Below, in pieces: positions 36,601 to 46,811 of a DNA stretch of 64,000 bases. The notes below the pieces were generated by a model. It was not told where the DNA came from and made no database searches. It saw only the letters and a program-made list of their open reading frames with translations. The stretch is from Blattamonas nauphoetae (taxonomy: Eukaryota > Preaxostyla > Oxymonadida). The translations under genes and the position numbers were made by a program. The stretch covers positions 62,001 to 126,000 of the forward strand of contig JARBJD010000099.1 in assembly GCA_033064195.1 (NCBI GenBank), given 5' to 3'. Numbering within the stretch: position 1 is the stretch's first letter; the number at the start of each line of letters is the position of its first letter.

Positions 36601-37875
36601 GAAAGTGCTTCGAGTTGTCTGACATCACAGGCAGCCAGAGGAGGATCTTCTTCAGTCCTTCGAGTGCCTCGTCTGGATCCGAAGCATCCACAATCTCGTC
36701 CAAGGCAACTTTGAGGTGTTCTTGTTTTGGGGCAGGGAGAGGCTTTCCTTTGTCTGCCTCATCCGGTTGATCAATTTCGACTGGCCAAACCATACCATCG
36801 GGGAGGGTTGGGACAGTATAATTTACCACTTTGAGTTCCATGAGTTCAACAGTATGCTGGGCACCCATTTTGAGTGGGCCACTATCCTCTGATGCAATTT
36901 GTTTCGTTTTTTTGTCGTTCGAATCCTGGTCGCGGAAGTATTTGTCAATTTTTTCTGAATACTCTTGTGAACGATCTTTAACGATCGGAAGATCAAGAAA
37001 TTCTTGTGAGGAGAGCCTGGTCTCTGGATTCTAGGTGGGAAAGAGCCAGAAATGATAACAAGCGGATACCTTGTCAAGCATCTTAAGGAGAGTACTAACA
37101 AGATCATCTGAATATCCCTCCACAATATTGTCTGGCGTGAAGTCTCCTGTGATGTCATCTTCGTCTAAGAAGGGATTTCTCAAGTACATCAATTCATATC
37201 CAACGACACCAAGGCTAAACATATCGCTTTTGAACGTCTGTGTTTTGTTCTTGATTGTTTCAGGTGCCAAATATAGTGTAGTCAACTCACTTTTGCCCTC
37301 GGGGTCGTCTGCCTCCTCTAGTTCGCGTGTTATTCCGAACTCACCTAGAAGATAGTTGTTTGATCTATCGACATAAATATGAGCTGGTCGCAAATCTTTG
37401 TGGACAATTTGTTTTTTGTGCATATAGTTGAGTCCAAATGCAAGTTGAATCAGGATTAACCAGATTTGCTTGTGAAAAGAGATGACGAAACACTTTGAGA
37501 TGATACCTCTTCCGTAAAAGTCTCGGATTTTGCTCGTTTTTGTTCAATAATGTTCTCTAGCGATCCATTTCCACAGTATTCAAGTGCAATATAGTATTTT
37601 TGATTGAATTCGAAGGCATCAAGACAATGCACAATTGAAGGGTGGTCAAGCTTTTTCAAGATGTTTTTCTCTCTTGTTAATAATTTCTCTGTGTTGGTAC
37701 TTGATGTTGCGATCTTTTTCCAGACTTGAACCTGTCCATTGACCTTGTTTTCGACGAGTTCTGTTGGATGGTACTTATTGCCTCCTAAGACACTGATTGA
37801 AACCCCTGTTGGAAAAAAAATGAATAAAAAAATTGATTACAGACAATTATTGATATCACTGGGAGCGTTTCCCAT
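33671..37875 (-). CDS. Myristoylation-type pseudokinase fused to ARM/HEAT-like repeats
   Basis: Exons 37875-37845, 37805-37507, 37468-37070 and 37030-33671 join across 39, 38 and 39 bp introns, all in phase, for 1,362 residues. The protein starts MGNAPSD, a textbook N-myristoylation signal. A NEK/ULK-like kinase fold follows: a Lys in VWKKI, IVHCLDAF and YYIALEYCGNGSLENII in the hinge, IVHKDLRPAHIYVD as the catalytic loop, LGEFG in place of DFG, LYLAPE, and LDKNPETRLSSQEFL closing the C-lobe. The catalytic-loop Asn is His and the DFG Asp is Glu, so both magnesium ligands are altered, pointing to a pseudokinase. After a linker, about 1,000 residues form ARM/HEAT-like helices. ULK4 (pseudokinase plus helical repeats) and STK36 have the same domain order, but orthology is not shown. 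Confidence 0.8.
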
Positions 37876-37919
37876 TTGATAGTTGGTGACCCATCAAATT
37901 AGTCAATCTTGTACAAAAA
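37876..37919. promoter_or_regulatory. 44-bp bidirectional promoter gap
   Basis: Only 44 bp separate the pseudokinase ATG (minus) from the ATG of the gene at 37920 (plus). Core promoter elements for one or both genes must lie inside the opposite transcription unit or be shared. Confidence 0.5.
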
Positions 37920-39841
37920 ATGTTGTATGAACCTATTCCGTTTCAACGCACGAAATTTCTTGATAACAATCAAGATAAAGCAAAATTTGAAGAACAGGTT
38001 CATTCATTTTTAATGTCCACAGAAAGAAACAGACAAATTCCGAAACATCTGCTCACTCAACTAATACAAAATCCACTTCCATCAATAACCGATGAATTCA
38101 TTGAACAAATGATTCCACTCTTTTTTGGTTCTAATCTATCCTCAGGAGTGTGTTCTTTCATCGATTCATGATTCAGAAAGGAGTAGGATACTTAATTCGA
38201 CTGTTAGGTATTATTCTCTCACTTTGCACGTGTTTTTATCAGCAACGCATCATATTGATGGATTTTCGGCTCTTTGTAAAATGAAAAATCTCAAGTATCT
38301 ACGTGAATCGTTGATCCCATCAATCGGAACCGTCGAAATGTGTCTTGAAGTGTGTATTTGTTTTCAAACATGGTTTCTCTAGATGTGGACTGCTATTGAC
38401 GAACTGTTTGAGATGGGCCTCATCAACGAATCTCAAATGTGTGAACTCTTCTCTGAAACCACCACCATCTCGATCCTCCGTTCACTCACAAACGATATTT
38501 CCAAACCATCCTCCAAAAAAAGTCCCCGGATCCTGACCCAGTCTCAAGATTTTCATGATATTGCACGGAGTTTCTTCAGATTACTCCCTCACTACATCAC
38601 TCGCCTCCATCTGCCCAAGGAACTCTTTCTCCCGTTCGTCACAAACTGTGATCAATTCATCGTTGCACGATGTTTTGAATGCATGCTTCTCATTCATCGT
38701 CCCTCTCGTCTCTTTGAATCACCTCTCATCCACTTTCTGGAAGAAAATGATGAACGAACGACACACATCCATCTCACAGAGGCTGCTCTTTTGATTGCCA
38801 AAGAGATCGCTGAACAATCAAGAATCGGAAGACCGCAGAGGGAGGAAACAGATTGTTTTGTGTGGTGTGTTGCATATGCTTTCCACACAACGAACATTTA
38901 CTCCAATCCTGGTCATGTCTGCCCTTCTTTGTGTCCACTTTTTGCAGAATTACTCCCAAATGAGTCTCTCGCTCCTCCGCCAGACATTCATGAAGTGGAT
39001 GGTCGAGGAAGAAGACTTTGAAAGGACAGCGGAATGGCAGTCGACAGCACTCAACACACTCGGGAAAGTCTTCTTCTCGCCCCTCTCGTCTCCTTTCCCC
39101 AATTCGTTAGTCAACATGTACTGGCTGGTGCAGGCGATGTCGGTCCTCTTCCCCCCTCACGTTGAGGGCTGTTTGTTCAGTTTTGACTTTGGCCGTCTCA
39201 TCCAATCTCGCTCGTTGTCAGTCCAGTTTGAGACTCTTCGGTTTTTGTGGAACTTGGTGAAAGGGCCGAAGGAGATCGTTCTGGCTCTTCTGGACACAGA
39301 CATCATGACGGCATTTGCTGCGGCTGTTCCATTCACCACTCTCTGCACGTCGAGCGTGGTTCGTACAGACTGGTTGGCAGATGTGCTAAAGATTCTGCTC
39401 GACCCAGCCACGGACATGTACTCTCTTCCCCTCAACACACCCAACTCGGAGCTTCGAAGGACTCTGTCTGAAAAAGTGTACCGAAACGTGATATCTCCTC
39501 TCCTCTTCCATCTCCAGCACGTTGTCGTCGTCAGAAGTGATCTCCTCCCACAACTCTCTCTCCTCGCCACAGGATCGTGGGAACTCTTGAATGCCATCAC
39601 GTTCATTGGTGTTCCTTCGAGAGTTGTATCGATGTTGGGAGAGATGGGAAGAATTAATGTCTTCCTCGAACGCAAAATCATCCAAGCGATTCGCGAAAGA
39701 GCACCTGGTTCTGTTGGGGAAGAAAGAAGGCGGATCAAGGAATGGTGGGTGAGACTCAATCAGGAAGGAATTGGTGATATTCTCGAGACACTTGGGAGAG
39801 ACTGCTCTCAGCTGCGAACATTGAACGGGTTCAACGCTTGA
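37920..39841 (+). CDS. Unknown helical protein, four exons
   Basis: Frame-consistent exons are 37920-38149, 38208-38349, 38383-38916 and 38948-39841, with introns of 58, 33 and 31 bp, giving 599 residues. The first junction (donor GTGTTC) is the weakest. The sequence is leucine-rich and predicted helical throughout, reminiscent of ARM/HEAT-type scaffolds, but I do not recognise a family. Its partner across 44 bp is the pseudokinase with helical repeats; the pairing may reflect co-regulation. The stop at 39839-39841 lies only 15 bp before the left inverted-duplication arm, so its native 3' flank has been replaced by foreign DNA and its transcript must end in that arm. Confidence 0.7.
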
Positions 39842-39856
39842 GGGTTCTCATCGGGA

Positions 39857-40162
39857 ACTTTCCTTGTTCCTGCCATTTCTGCCTATTCACCCAGGTACAC
39901 ACACCAAGGCATCGCAGCACCTCCACGTGCTGTCGCGGAATTCCAACGGTTTATGGTTGAGACACGGATGGAATCTCATGAAGAGGGCTCGAAATCGCTC
40001 AAAGCCGACGTACAGAAGAAGAATGATCTGATGAAACGAAAGAACGAAAAGGGAGTCACAGAAAAAAAGTATACACGTCAACTTCCTGCATCGGGGGCGT
40101 ATGTGATGGAAGTGAAGAAAAAGACAGAAAGTGGCAAAGAGGAGGACAAAAAGGAGGATTGA
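39857..40162 (+). pseudogene. Truncated 3' copy of the gene at 58990-60714
   Basis: About 101 codons from TFLVPAISAYSP to the terminal KEEDKKED and TGA are repeated exactly from the minus-strand gene that ends at 58990. The copy has no promoter, start or upstream exons. It lies in sense downstream of the gene ending at 39841, so it may be transcribed as that gene's 3' UTR. It is a duplication remnant and not expected to make its own protein. Confidence 0.9.
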
Positions 40163-40793
40163 ATGAACGGACTTTCCCTGGAGAAGAGTTGTTCATTGGT
40201 TTTACAACTCACTTTTGTTAGTCTTTCTTTGTTATCTACGATTTTGTCAAAGGGTTATTTGTTGTTTTTCATCGGAAACCTGCAGTCACATTCGGGATCG
40301 GACGAAAATGACGATTCGTGTTGATCCTCCCATCATAAAATCTTGTCTCGAACAATCTTGACACAGCAGTAATTCGCAACCATTGTCTTCCATTTTTTTG
40401 TTTCATTAATCTGAAGCTATTTTCTTTAACATTTAATCTAAAAATTCTCTATCTCATGAACTTCTGGGGTCGTCTCATGAATACTTTTTCTTCATGTGAA
40501 AATCTTTTTTCCTAAATGTCACGTGACAAAACCGTCTCCACATAATGGGAATCTCTCTGAACTGACATCCAGACAAAACACTACCTTAGTCTTGAGACAT
40601 CGTTGAAATAGTCGCGTAAATACGATAAACCCAAACAAATTCGATTGTTTTCCTACGAATGGACCAATCTTCATCAGAATCAATCCCAGAACAGTTTGTG
40701 ATGTAATTCACGTTTTTGATTTTTGTCTTATTTCAGAGGTTATTGTGGAGGGAAATCTTGTTGTTTTGCTTTTTTCTTTAGAAATACTTATGG
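40163..40793. other. Non-coding part of left arm
   Basis: About 630 bp of AT-rich DNA after the copied stop codon. It contains the former 3' flank of the duplicated gene and the pristine AT target at 40355-40356. No gene or RNA is recognisable. Confidence 0.6.
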
Positions 40794-41585
40794 TGGTATC
40801 ACCAATTCGTGCCCTGTCACCAATTTGTGTTTTTTTCAGGAAAAATCAAGATTGGTCAAACTAAGAAAAATAAAATTTTTGAATTATCCTCCAACGCGAT
40901 TCCGAGACAGCCTCAAAATACCTCATTCAGCAATTCTCCACACATTTTTCTCCACTTTTTCAGCTCAAATCTCCACAACCAGACTTCCGTTTCAAACCGA
41001 ATAAAATGCATTGTTTCATAAAAATATCGATAAAAGACACTCAATAAATTTTGCGAAGCAATTATTTGTCGAGAAAAATAGCGTTTTTTCACATCTTCCC
41101 AAATACCCAACTTTTTTTTTAATTTTTTGTAAAAATTTCATTTCACCAAAAAAACAATTCTCAAAAATTTGCATCACAATTGATCCACAGTTCGTGAAGA
41201 TATTACAAGAACACAAGAAAAAAACGGTCAAACGAGGTATTTTGAGGTTGTCTCGGAATCGCGTTGGAGGATAATTCAAAAAAATTATTTTTGAGTTTGA
41301 CCAATCTTGATTTTTCCCGAAAAAAACACAAATTGGGTGAGAATTTTTCAGATCATTCAAAAGTTCGACTGTCACAAACAAAAAACGAAATTGACAACAC
41401 ATGGTTCAGCTCTTTCAAAGTTCTCGAAAATCCTGTTCACTCTTGTCATGTCTCAATTCTTGAGAAAGGTCGATTCATTTCTCACCAATGAGTGGAGATT
41501 GGCTTTGAATGTTTGTCTTCGAACTTTTGAATGATGTCAAAAAATCTTACCCAATTTGTGACAGGGCACTAATTGGTGCCACCAC
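40794..41585. mobile_element. Foldback MITE, copy 1, with a nested smaller foldback
   Basis: A 792-bp non-coding element. Its ends match in reverse: GTGGTATCACCAATTCGTGC at the left against GTGGTGGCACCAATTAGTGC at the right. Longer inverted segments inside pair about 40840-40920 with about 41235-41325. A TA follows the right end. Compared with the 602-bp copy at 51922 it carries about 190 extra bases near its right end that are themselves bounded by inverted copies of ATCATTCAAAAGTTCGA, so a second small foldback element has probably inserted. No transposase is encoded; the TA target suggests mobilisation by a Tc1/mariner-type enzyme (inference). Confidence 0.75.
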
Positions 41586-41815
41586 TATTTCAAAACAATT
41601 ATTTTTTTCAAATAGTTATAGTATGTTCATTTGAGTTATGAAATGATTCAGACGATATTTTGTATAATTTGGTCTATAGGTTTGGAACAAATTGACGATC
41701 GACATTTCTGATCATGTTTATGAGAACTTTTGTTCAAGGTTTTTCTCAGTGAGCATTAGGAGCAAATTGCTCAAATCTCCTTTTTTCTTCGTTGGTCCTT
41801 TGTGTCACTTGAGAA

Positions 41816-42221
41816 TAAAATCTCGAATTTACACTAGTCTTGAAATCAAACCGGGTTTTGCAGGGCACAACTATTTCTGATGAGATTGGTTGGCTCCTTG
41901 GCTTCTCACACTTTTCGTGCAGGGACCGTTTTTGCACTTCCATTCAATTGTCGTTTCTGTACTCCGGGATCCTTGATCGATATATTTCCCAGCTACTCCA
42001 GAAGCTAACCGACACTCCTGATACAGGTAAAGTGTGAACAACGTCAAAACCAGATCAAAGTGGGGACAATTCTTATTCTGTGATGAGTGGCGGAATTAAT
42101 TGTCCTGTCAAAAAAGTGCAGAAATTCATTAAACCGCCATAGATCGAGATTTTCCCAGAATCTGATGAACATTGTCCAACTAAGAAAAAAATCTAATAGT
42201 AGTGTCAATAACCCGTACATA
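41816..42221. other. No gene recognised
   Basis: About 400 bp just inside the left arm. Short frames are present, but none is supported by length, similarity or splice context. Confidence 0.5.
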
Positions 42222-42446
42222 TTCAAAAATCCGTAACATGAGGGTGTGATTAGAGATTTCTGAAGTAGGAATTCAGTGAGGGTAGTCATTCCGCGCCGAA
42301 ATGTCTCAGTATCGAGAAAAAAGTCCTAAAATATGGGTGAGATCGTCACTATGGGATGGATCATTGTTCGCAGTCATAAAGAGGACAGATTAGAGTTTAT
42401 TCACTTCACATTGAATTTCTCTCAAGTTCTTTTGTCAGGATTAGAC
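42222..42446 (-). repeat. Diverged inverted repeat, left member
   Basis: About 225 bp matching 46286-46510 in reverse complement at roughly nine in ten positions by eye. Both copies keep a short frame reading TLTEFLLQKSL and PSCYG, so the repeat probably descends from a coding fragment. The two members bracket the multi-exon gene at 42422-45884. Confidence 0.8.
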
Positions 42447-45400
42447 GTTAACTGACATGATTCGAAATGGATGACGAGATTAAGCACAGCCTCTTCCAAC
42501 CCCTCTTCCGACGACGACTCCCACAACTCCGATTCTAACTCCGACTCACTCCGCTGCATCTCGTCCTTCTCCTCGCCCTCCTGTTCCTTCTCCCTCTTCT
42601 CCTGGATCTTCCGCAGCGGCTCGTCGTCCTCCTGTATCTCCAACATCAGTTCCTGCCGCTCCTCCTCCGACGACTCTCAAAACGACGGGTCATCTAGTAT
42701 CGCCGCATACAGGTTCACCCACTTCACAACCGGAAGGCTCTCGCTCTCCTGTTTCGCGATCTCTTCGTCCACCACCATCCCCTGCATCTTCCCCCACTCC
42801 CTCATCCTCGCAAACGCCTCCCGGATCCGCGAGAACTTCGACTGCGACTGGATCAGAACGTGCGCCAGGTGCACAACTAACGACGGGCTCGACGACACCA
42901 CACTCCGACCCTGCAGCGACCCACTTGCATCGAAGGGTGCGAGAACGTCCGGGTGAAGTTGAATGCACGCGACACCGTGATTAGTCTCTCCGAGTGGATC
43001 CTAAGCCCATCGCGTCACCTACCACACGTCCACTCCCAACCCCATCCGCTTCCCCATTTTTGTGCTCATTCGCTGGCTTGGTGAGGAGTGTGTCTTTTGG
43101 TGAACACAACGAGGCTACATTCCTCTCGTCGCCGGTTGAGGGACGTGCAGCTACTTCTTCCTTCTCATCACCATCCATCACTCCTGATACTAGCTGCGAG
43201 GTAGACGCATCGTGCGAAGGGAGGGGTTCTGGCTGGATTTGATTCGAAGGCGTCTGTTCCAGATGTGATCTAGCAGCCGTTGCTTCCACAGACGATTTTT
43301 CCACTGATGTTGGGATTGTCTCTTCCAATCCACTTTCGTTTGGTGTTTCTTCCCTCTTTTCAGTCTGTAGAACAGTTGGTTCGAGTGATTCGATGTCTGT
43401 CGTGATCTTTCCATCTGACGAATCATTCTCTTCTGAGATAGATTCTGCTGACATTTCAGAAGATAATAGACCAGGTTTGGAGTCAGTTGATGAGATTATC
43501 TTGTCTGGAGAAGAGTCTTTCCCTATCTCTGTTTCGTTCGTTGTGTCCTCATCACTGTGCATGTTATCCTCCGTTTCAGTTCTTTGTTCCGCGTCCAGAG
43601 CTGTGCTTGTAATAAAAGACTGACCAATTGTCAAACAATCCTGGTCCACACACGAGGCGGGCCTGTGGGTGGAGAAGAGTGTGTGACTCGCCAGCTGAAC
43701 GAGGACGAGAGTGTATGTGACAGAATGCTCTCCCGTCTCATCAGAGACCTGCCGCATCCGGCGAAGGATGTTTGAAATGTTCGGACGGAAGGCGATGAGG
43801 TTGTCGTGGAGTAGTTTGAGGGAGAGTATGTCTGCTGCCTCTTCGCCCTCATCCACTTTCACAATCAGACTCAGAATGACTGGCACAATCATCTCAATTC
43901 CCGATGGAAGTGTTGCAACAACAGGAGCCTCGTCCTTCTTTCCATTCTGCGAGAGCGGATGAGGATGGAGAGGAGCAAACGGATTGTCTGAAGTGGGGCT
44001 GCCGGATGACAGGTAACATGTGAGGTGGACGGAGGTGTGGTGAGGATGAGTTGGGTAGGGAGGAGAGAGTGTGGAGGGAATGGAGGAGGAGGATCAAGCT
44101 CGTCGGGATTCTTAGAACAGCCTTGCATGAACTCCACAGTGGGTGGCCAGAGGAGGATGAGGGAGCTGATTGAGTGGGTCCACGAGACGAATTTCGTTCT
44201 GGTGCCATCGATCGAGACAAGACGAGTGGTACTGTCCGGCAGAAGCGACTCCACAGCTGTCAATCTAATCGGAAGAGAGGGAAACACATCGCCAGCAAAT
44301 ATCGGCATGTTTGGATTGAGAATGGCTTTGTCGCAATCGGTTTTCTCCCCACCCAGTTCACACCAGATGTACAGTTCGTAGTCGAGTCGGTCTTCAATTT
44401 CGTCCGAAGGATTTGTTGGTTCAGTGAACCAGCACACGTTTCCGAGTTGTGGGGGTTGTTTGTGAAGAAGGCGTTCGAGCGAGAGGAACAACGAGGAGAG
44501 AGGAAGAGAGAACGAGAAGTGGTCTTCCTTCAGAGTCCCTTCCATCTCGGAACACTCCATCAGCCCCGACACAACTGTCACAGACACTTCAACAATCCCC
44601 GACCGCACTTCCACGTCGTTTACAACTTCCACTGATTCGTCACGCGTGGACTCAAACTGGGTCAGGCCTGTCTTTCGCATCTTTTTCACTTGTACGTCCA
44701 GCAGAGAATCAGGTAGCGACAGAAATTCTGCGAGACAACGTGTGACAGTTCGATCAAACGATTCCCGAATGGTAACAAAGTGAGATCGGACGAATGGCAG
44801 AATGCATTCGACCGTTGCGTTCATCTCTCCTGACAGTCTGCAGATCGTCCTCACTTTCACGAGGCGGAGAGAGACAGTGGTAAAAAGCGGCTGGACAGGA
44901 TATTTCGGAGTAATTGATGTGTTGTTCTTTCTGTTGTATCGAGACACAATCTTCCTTCTGCGTTGTCGGTGCGCTTTTTGGACGATCTCGCGTTGGTCTG
45001 AAGAGAGGGCATCGTCTGTGTCGGAGTTGGAGGCCTGTTCGGCGAACAGATGTTGGATGTGGCCAATGGAATCGAGGGAGTGTTCCGATTTGAGGTCGAA
45101 ATGCGGGTCATACGAATCACGATCTCCTTCTTCAGTCTCTTCCTCGATGTGTGCGTCTTCATCACCGTCTTCGGCACTGTTCTCTTCATCGCTTCCGATG
45201 TCGCTTTTGTCGGCCCACTCACCATCAACTCCGTCCATTTTGCTGTCTTCTTCTTGTCCATCCACAAATCGAAGAATGACTCTGGCTTCGACTGCCCGTT
45301 GGATCGTTCTCTTCAAGGAGACATCAGCCTCAACTTCACAAAATAGTCGTTGCTGATCGAAATACACAGAGCGCAGATCCCCATCCGCGTCGAAGAATCG

Positions 45401-45884
45401 AAAGTCGACAGCAGGATTCGACACAACGCGGATGGTTGGAACACTCCCGTCATATTCAAATTGGGTGTCGAGGGAGCTGCTTGTTCCGATCAGATGGCGC
45501 TCATCTTCGAAGAGGGTAAAGAAGTTGATGTAATGCTGGGTAGAGAGATCTCTGCTGAACGAGCACGTGAACATGAAGTAGTGCAGTTGGTTGAGAGGAA
45601 GGCTAGCCTGGCTCTTCCGCCCGTCGGCGAGATCACGGTAACAAGCATTTTCTCGTGTGGGTTGTGGACATTGATGTTGAGGATGGGAGTATCAAAGAGA
45701 GGGCCGATTGTATGGTTTGAGAAACTGTTGATGAGGCGACCATTCATGAAGGGAACAGGCTGAGTATTCGATTGTTCAGCGAGAAATGGACAGTGACGTT
45801 TGAGGCTGCGGAAAAGAGCATTGGTTGGGAGACGGGAGGGGACGAACTAGGAGTTGGGAGTGGTTTGTTCGGTTCGCCTAGCAT
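42422..45884 (-). CDS. Unknown multi-exon gene between inverted repeats
   Basis: Minus-strand coding potential runs from an ATG near 45884 (MLGEPNKPLP) through a long exon (about 45600-44000), a second long frame (about 43990-42981) and shorter frames to about 42422. A 29-bp intron at about 45611-45639 joins the exon containing HNPHEKMLVT to the one beginning ASLPLNQLHYF. The junctions near 44000 and 42980 are needed but not resolved. The product has a folded N-terminal half, an acidic stretch (EEETEEGDRDS), a segment with ILSLIVKVDEGEEAADILSL that looks helical, a long Ser/Thr/Glu-rich disordered region and a Glu-rich end. I do not recognise the family. Open frames of this length suggest a working or recently working gene. 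Confidence 0.55.
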
Positions 45885-46285
45885 GGTGAAGAGTTGTTGG
45901 CTTGCTCCTCGTTCGGATTAGGATGGAGATGAGAGAATGGATCGCCTCGAAGATAGATGATTGGACAGCAAACACTTGATTGATGCGGGATTGCTGGAAC
46001 ACGGGAGCTTTGTGAGGGGAACGGAGGGGATGAGTGTACTTCCTGCCTGCGTCTTCAATGAATCTCGACTCACGCAGAACCTTGAAGAGTGAGAGGGAGA
46101 AGAAGTGGAGTATGGATGAGAGAGAAGTGTTGTGGAAATGGAAATGATAATGAGAAAGGTTCGAAGAGGGAGTTGAGAAAGAGGTTTATCTAAATATCAT
46201 ATTTCTCCCAGTTGTGGATGGAATACCCTTTATCTGACGAAAGGTAGAAATCATGCGAAAGATCACGAGAATTGTATTAACATGT
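45885..46285. other. No gene recognised
   Basis: About 400 bp between the likely start of the preceding minus-strand gene and the right 225-bp repeat; it presumably includes that gene's promoter. Purine-rich patches occur near 46090-46190. Confidence 0.45.
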
Positions 46286-46510
46286 GTCTAATCCTGACAA
46301 AAGAAATTGAGAGAAATACAATGTGAAATGAATAAACTCAAATCTGTCCTCTTTATGACTGCGAATAATGATCAAGCCCATAATGAAGCCCACACCTGTA
46401 TTTTAGGTGTTTTTCTCGATACTGAGACATTTCGGCGCGGAATGACTACCCTCACTGAATTCCTACTTCAGAAATCTCTCATCTCACCCTCATGTTACGG
46501 ATATTTAAAT
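46286..46510 (+). repeat. Diverged inverted repeat, right member
   Basis: Counterpart of 42222-42446. It keeps the longer frame, reading from ILGVFLDTETFRRGMTTLTE to LISPSCYG. Differences are scattered substitutions, so this pair is clearly older than the 1,959-bp arms. Confidence 0.8.
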
Positions 46511-46529
46511 TTTTCGGTTTATTGAAAGG

Positions 46530-46595
46530 ACTATAAGGGTATGCCACAAAACCCCTGAAATCCACATAAATCAAACGTCCACCAAAAAGTGAAAG
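46530..46595 (-). repeat. Short coding-like repeat, copy A
   Basis: About 66 bp matching 51859-51922 in inverse orientation. On the minus strand it reads DLSLFGGRLIYVDFRGF, with a sister reading SLSLFGGRLIYVDSRGF. Retained codons with mostly conservative changes suggest a fragment of a repeated protein domain. Confidence 0.65.
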
Positions 46596-46811
46596 ATCAT
46601 GTGAAGGGGTATCCATCCTTGCAGTGATAGCCTGTGCAAACACCTGTGGGAGGAGATGAAGGTTAATCTTTATGAGTTGATCAATGGGAAAAAAGTGTTT
46701 AATGGGCAACTGTTGAAACTCGTTTAAGCTCATTACTCATTTCTTTTTCTCGTTATCACGATTTCATAAGAAATAATACGATAAAACGAATGAAAACGAC
46801 GAATTGGCGAT

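Larger units (their letters stand above)
39857..41815 (+). repeat. Left arm of a 1,959-bp inverted duplication
   Basis: This segment recurs in reverse complement at 54022-59295. Outside an interruption of 3,315 bp the two arms have exactly the same length, and every translated stretch I compared is identical. Within it, in order, are a truncated gene 3' end (39857-40162), about 630 bp without a gene, a foldback MITE (40794-41585) and a short flank. The AT at 40355-40356 is the uninterrupted counterpart of the transposon insertion site in the right arm. The left boundary falls 15 bp after a host stop codon. Confidence 0.95.

Noticed and set aside
34997-36622. Several long plus-strand frames over the helical repeats of the pseudokinase
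   Set aside because: They are antisense shadows of a supported minus-strand gene with C/G-biased third positions; no start context, splice sites or family motifs.
36915-36930. GTTCGAATCC, resembling a tRNA B box
   Set aside because: It lies within the coding sequence just after the kinase domain, and no A box or cloverleaf can be drawn around it.
40794-41585. Short identical frames of 60-130 codons in the arms as real genes
   Set aside because: They fall within foldback MITE sequence, occur on both strands because of the inverted structure, and have no domain resemblance.
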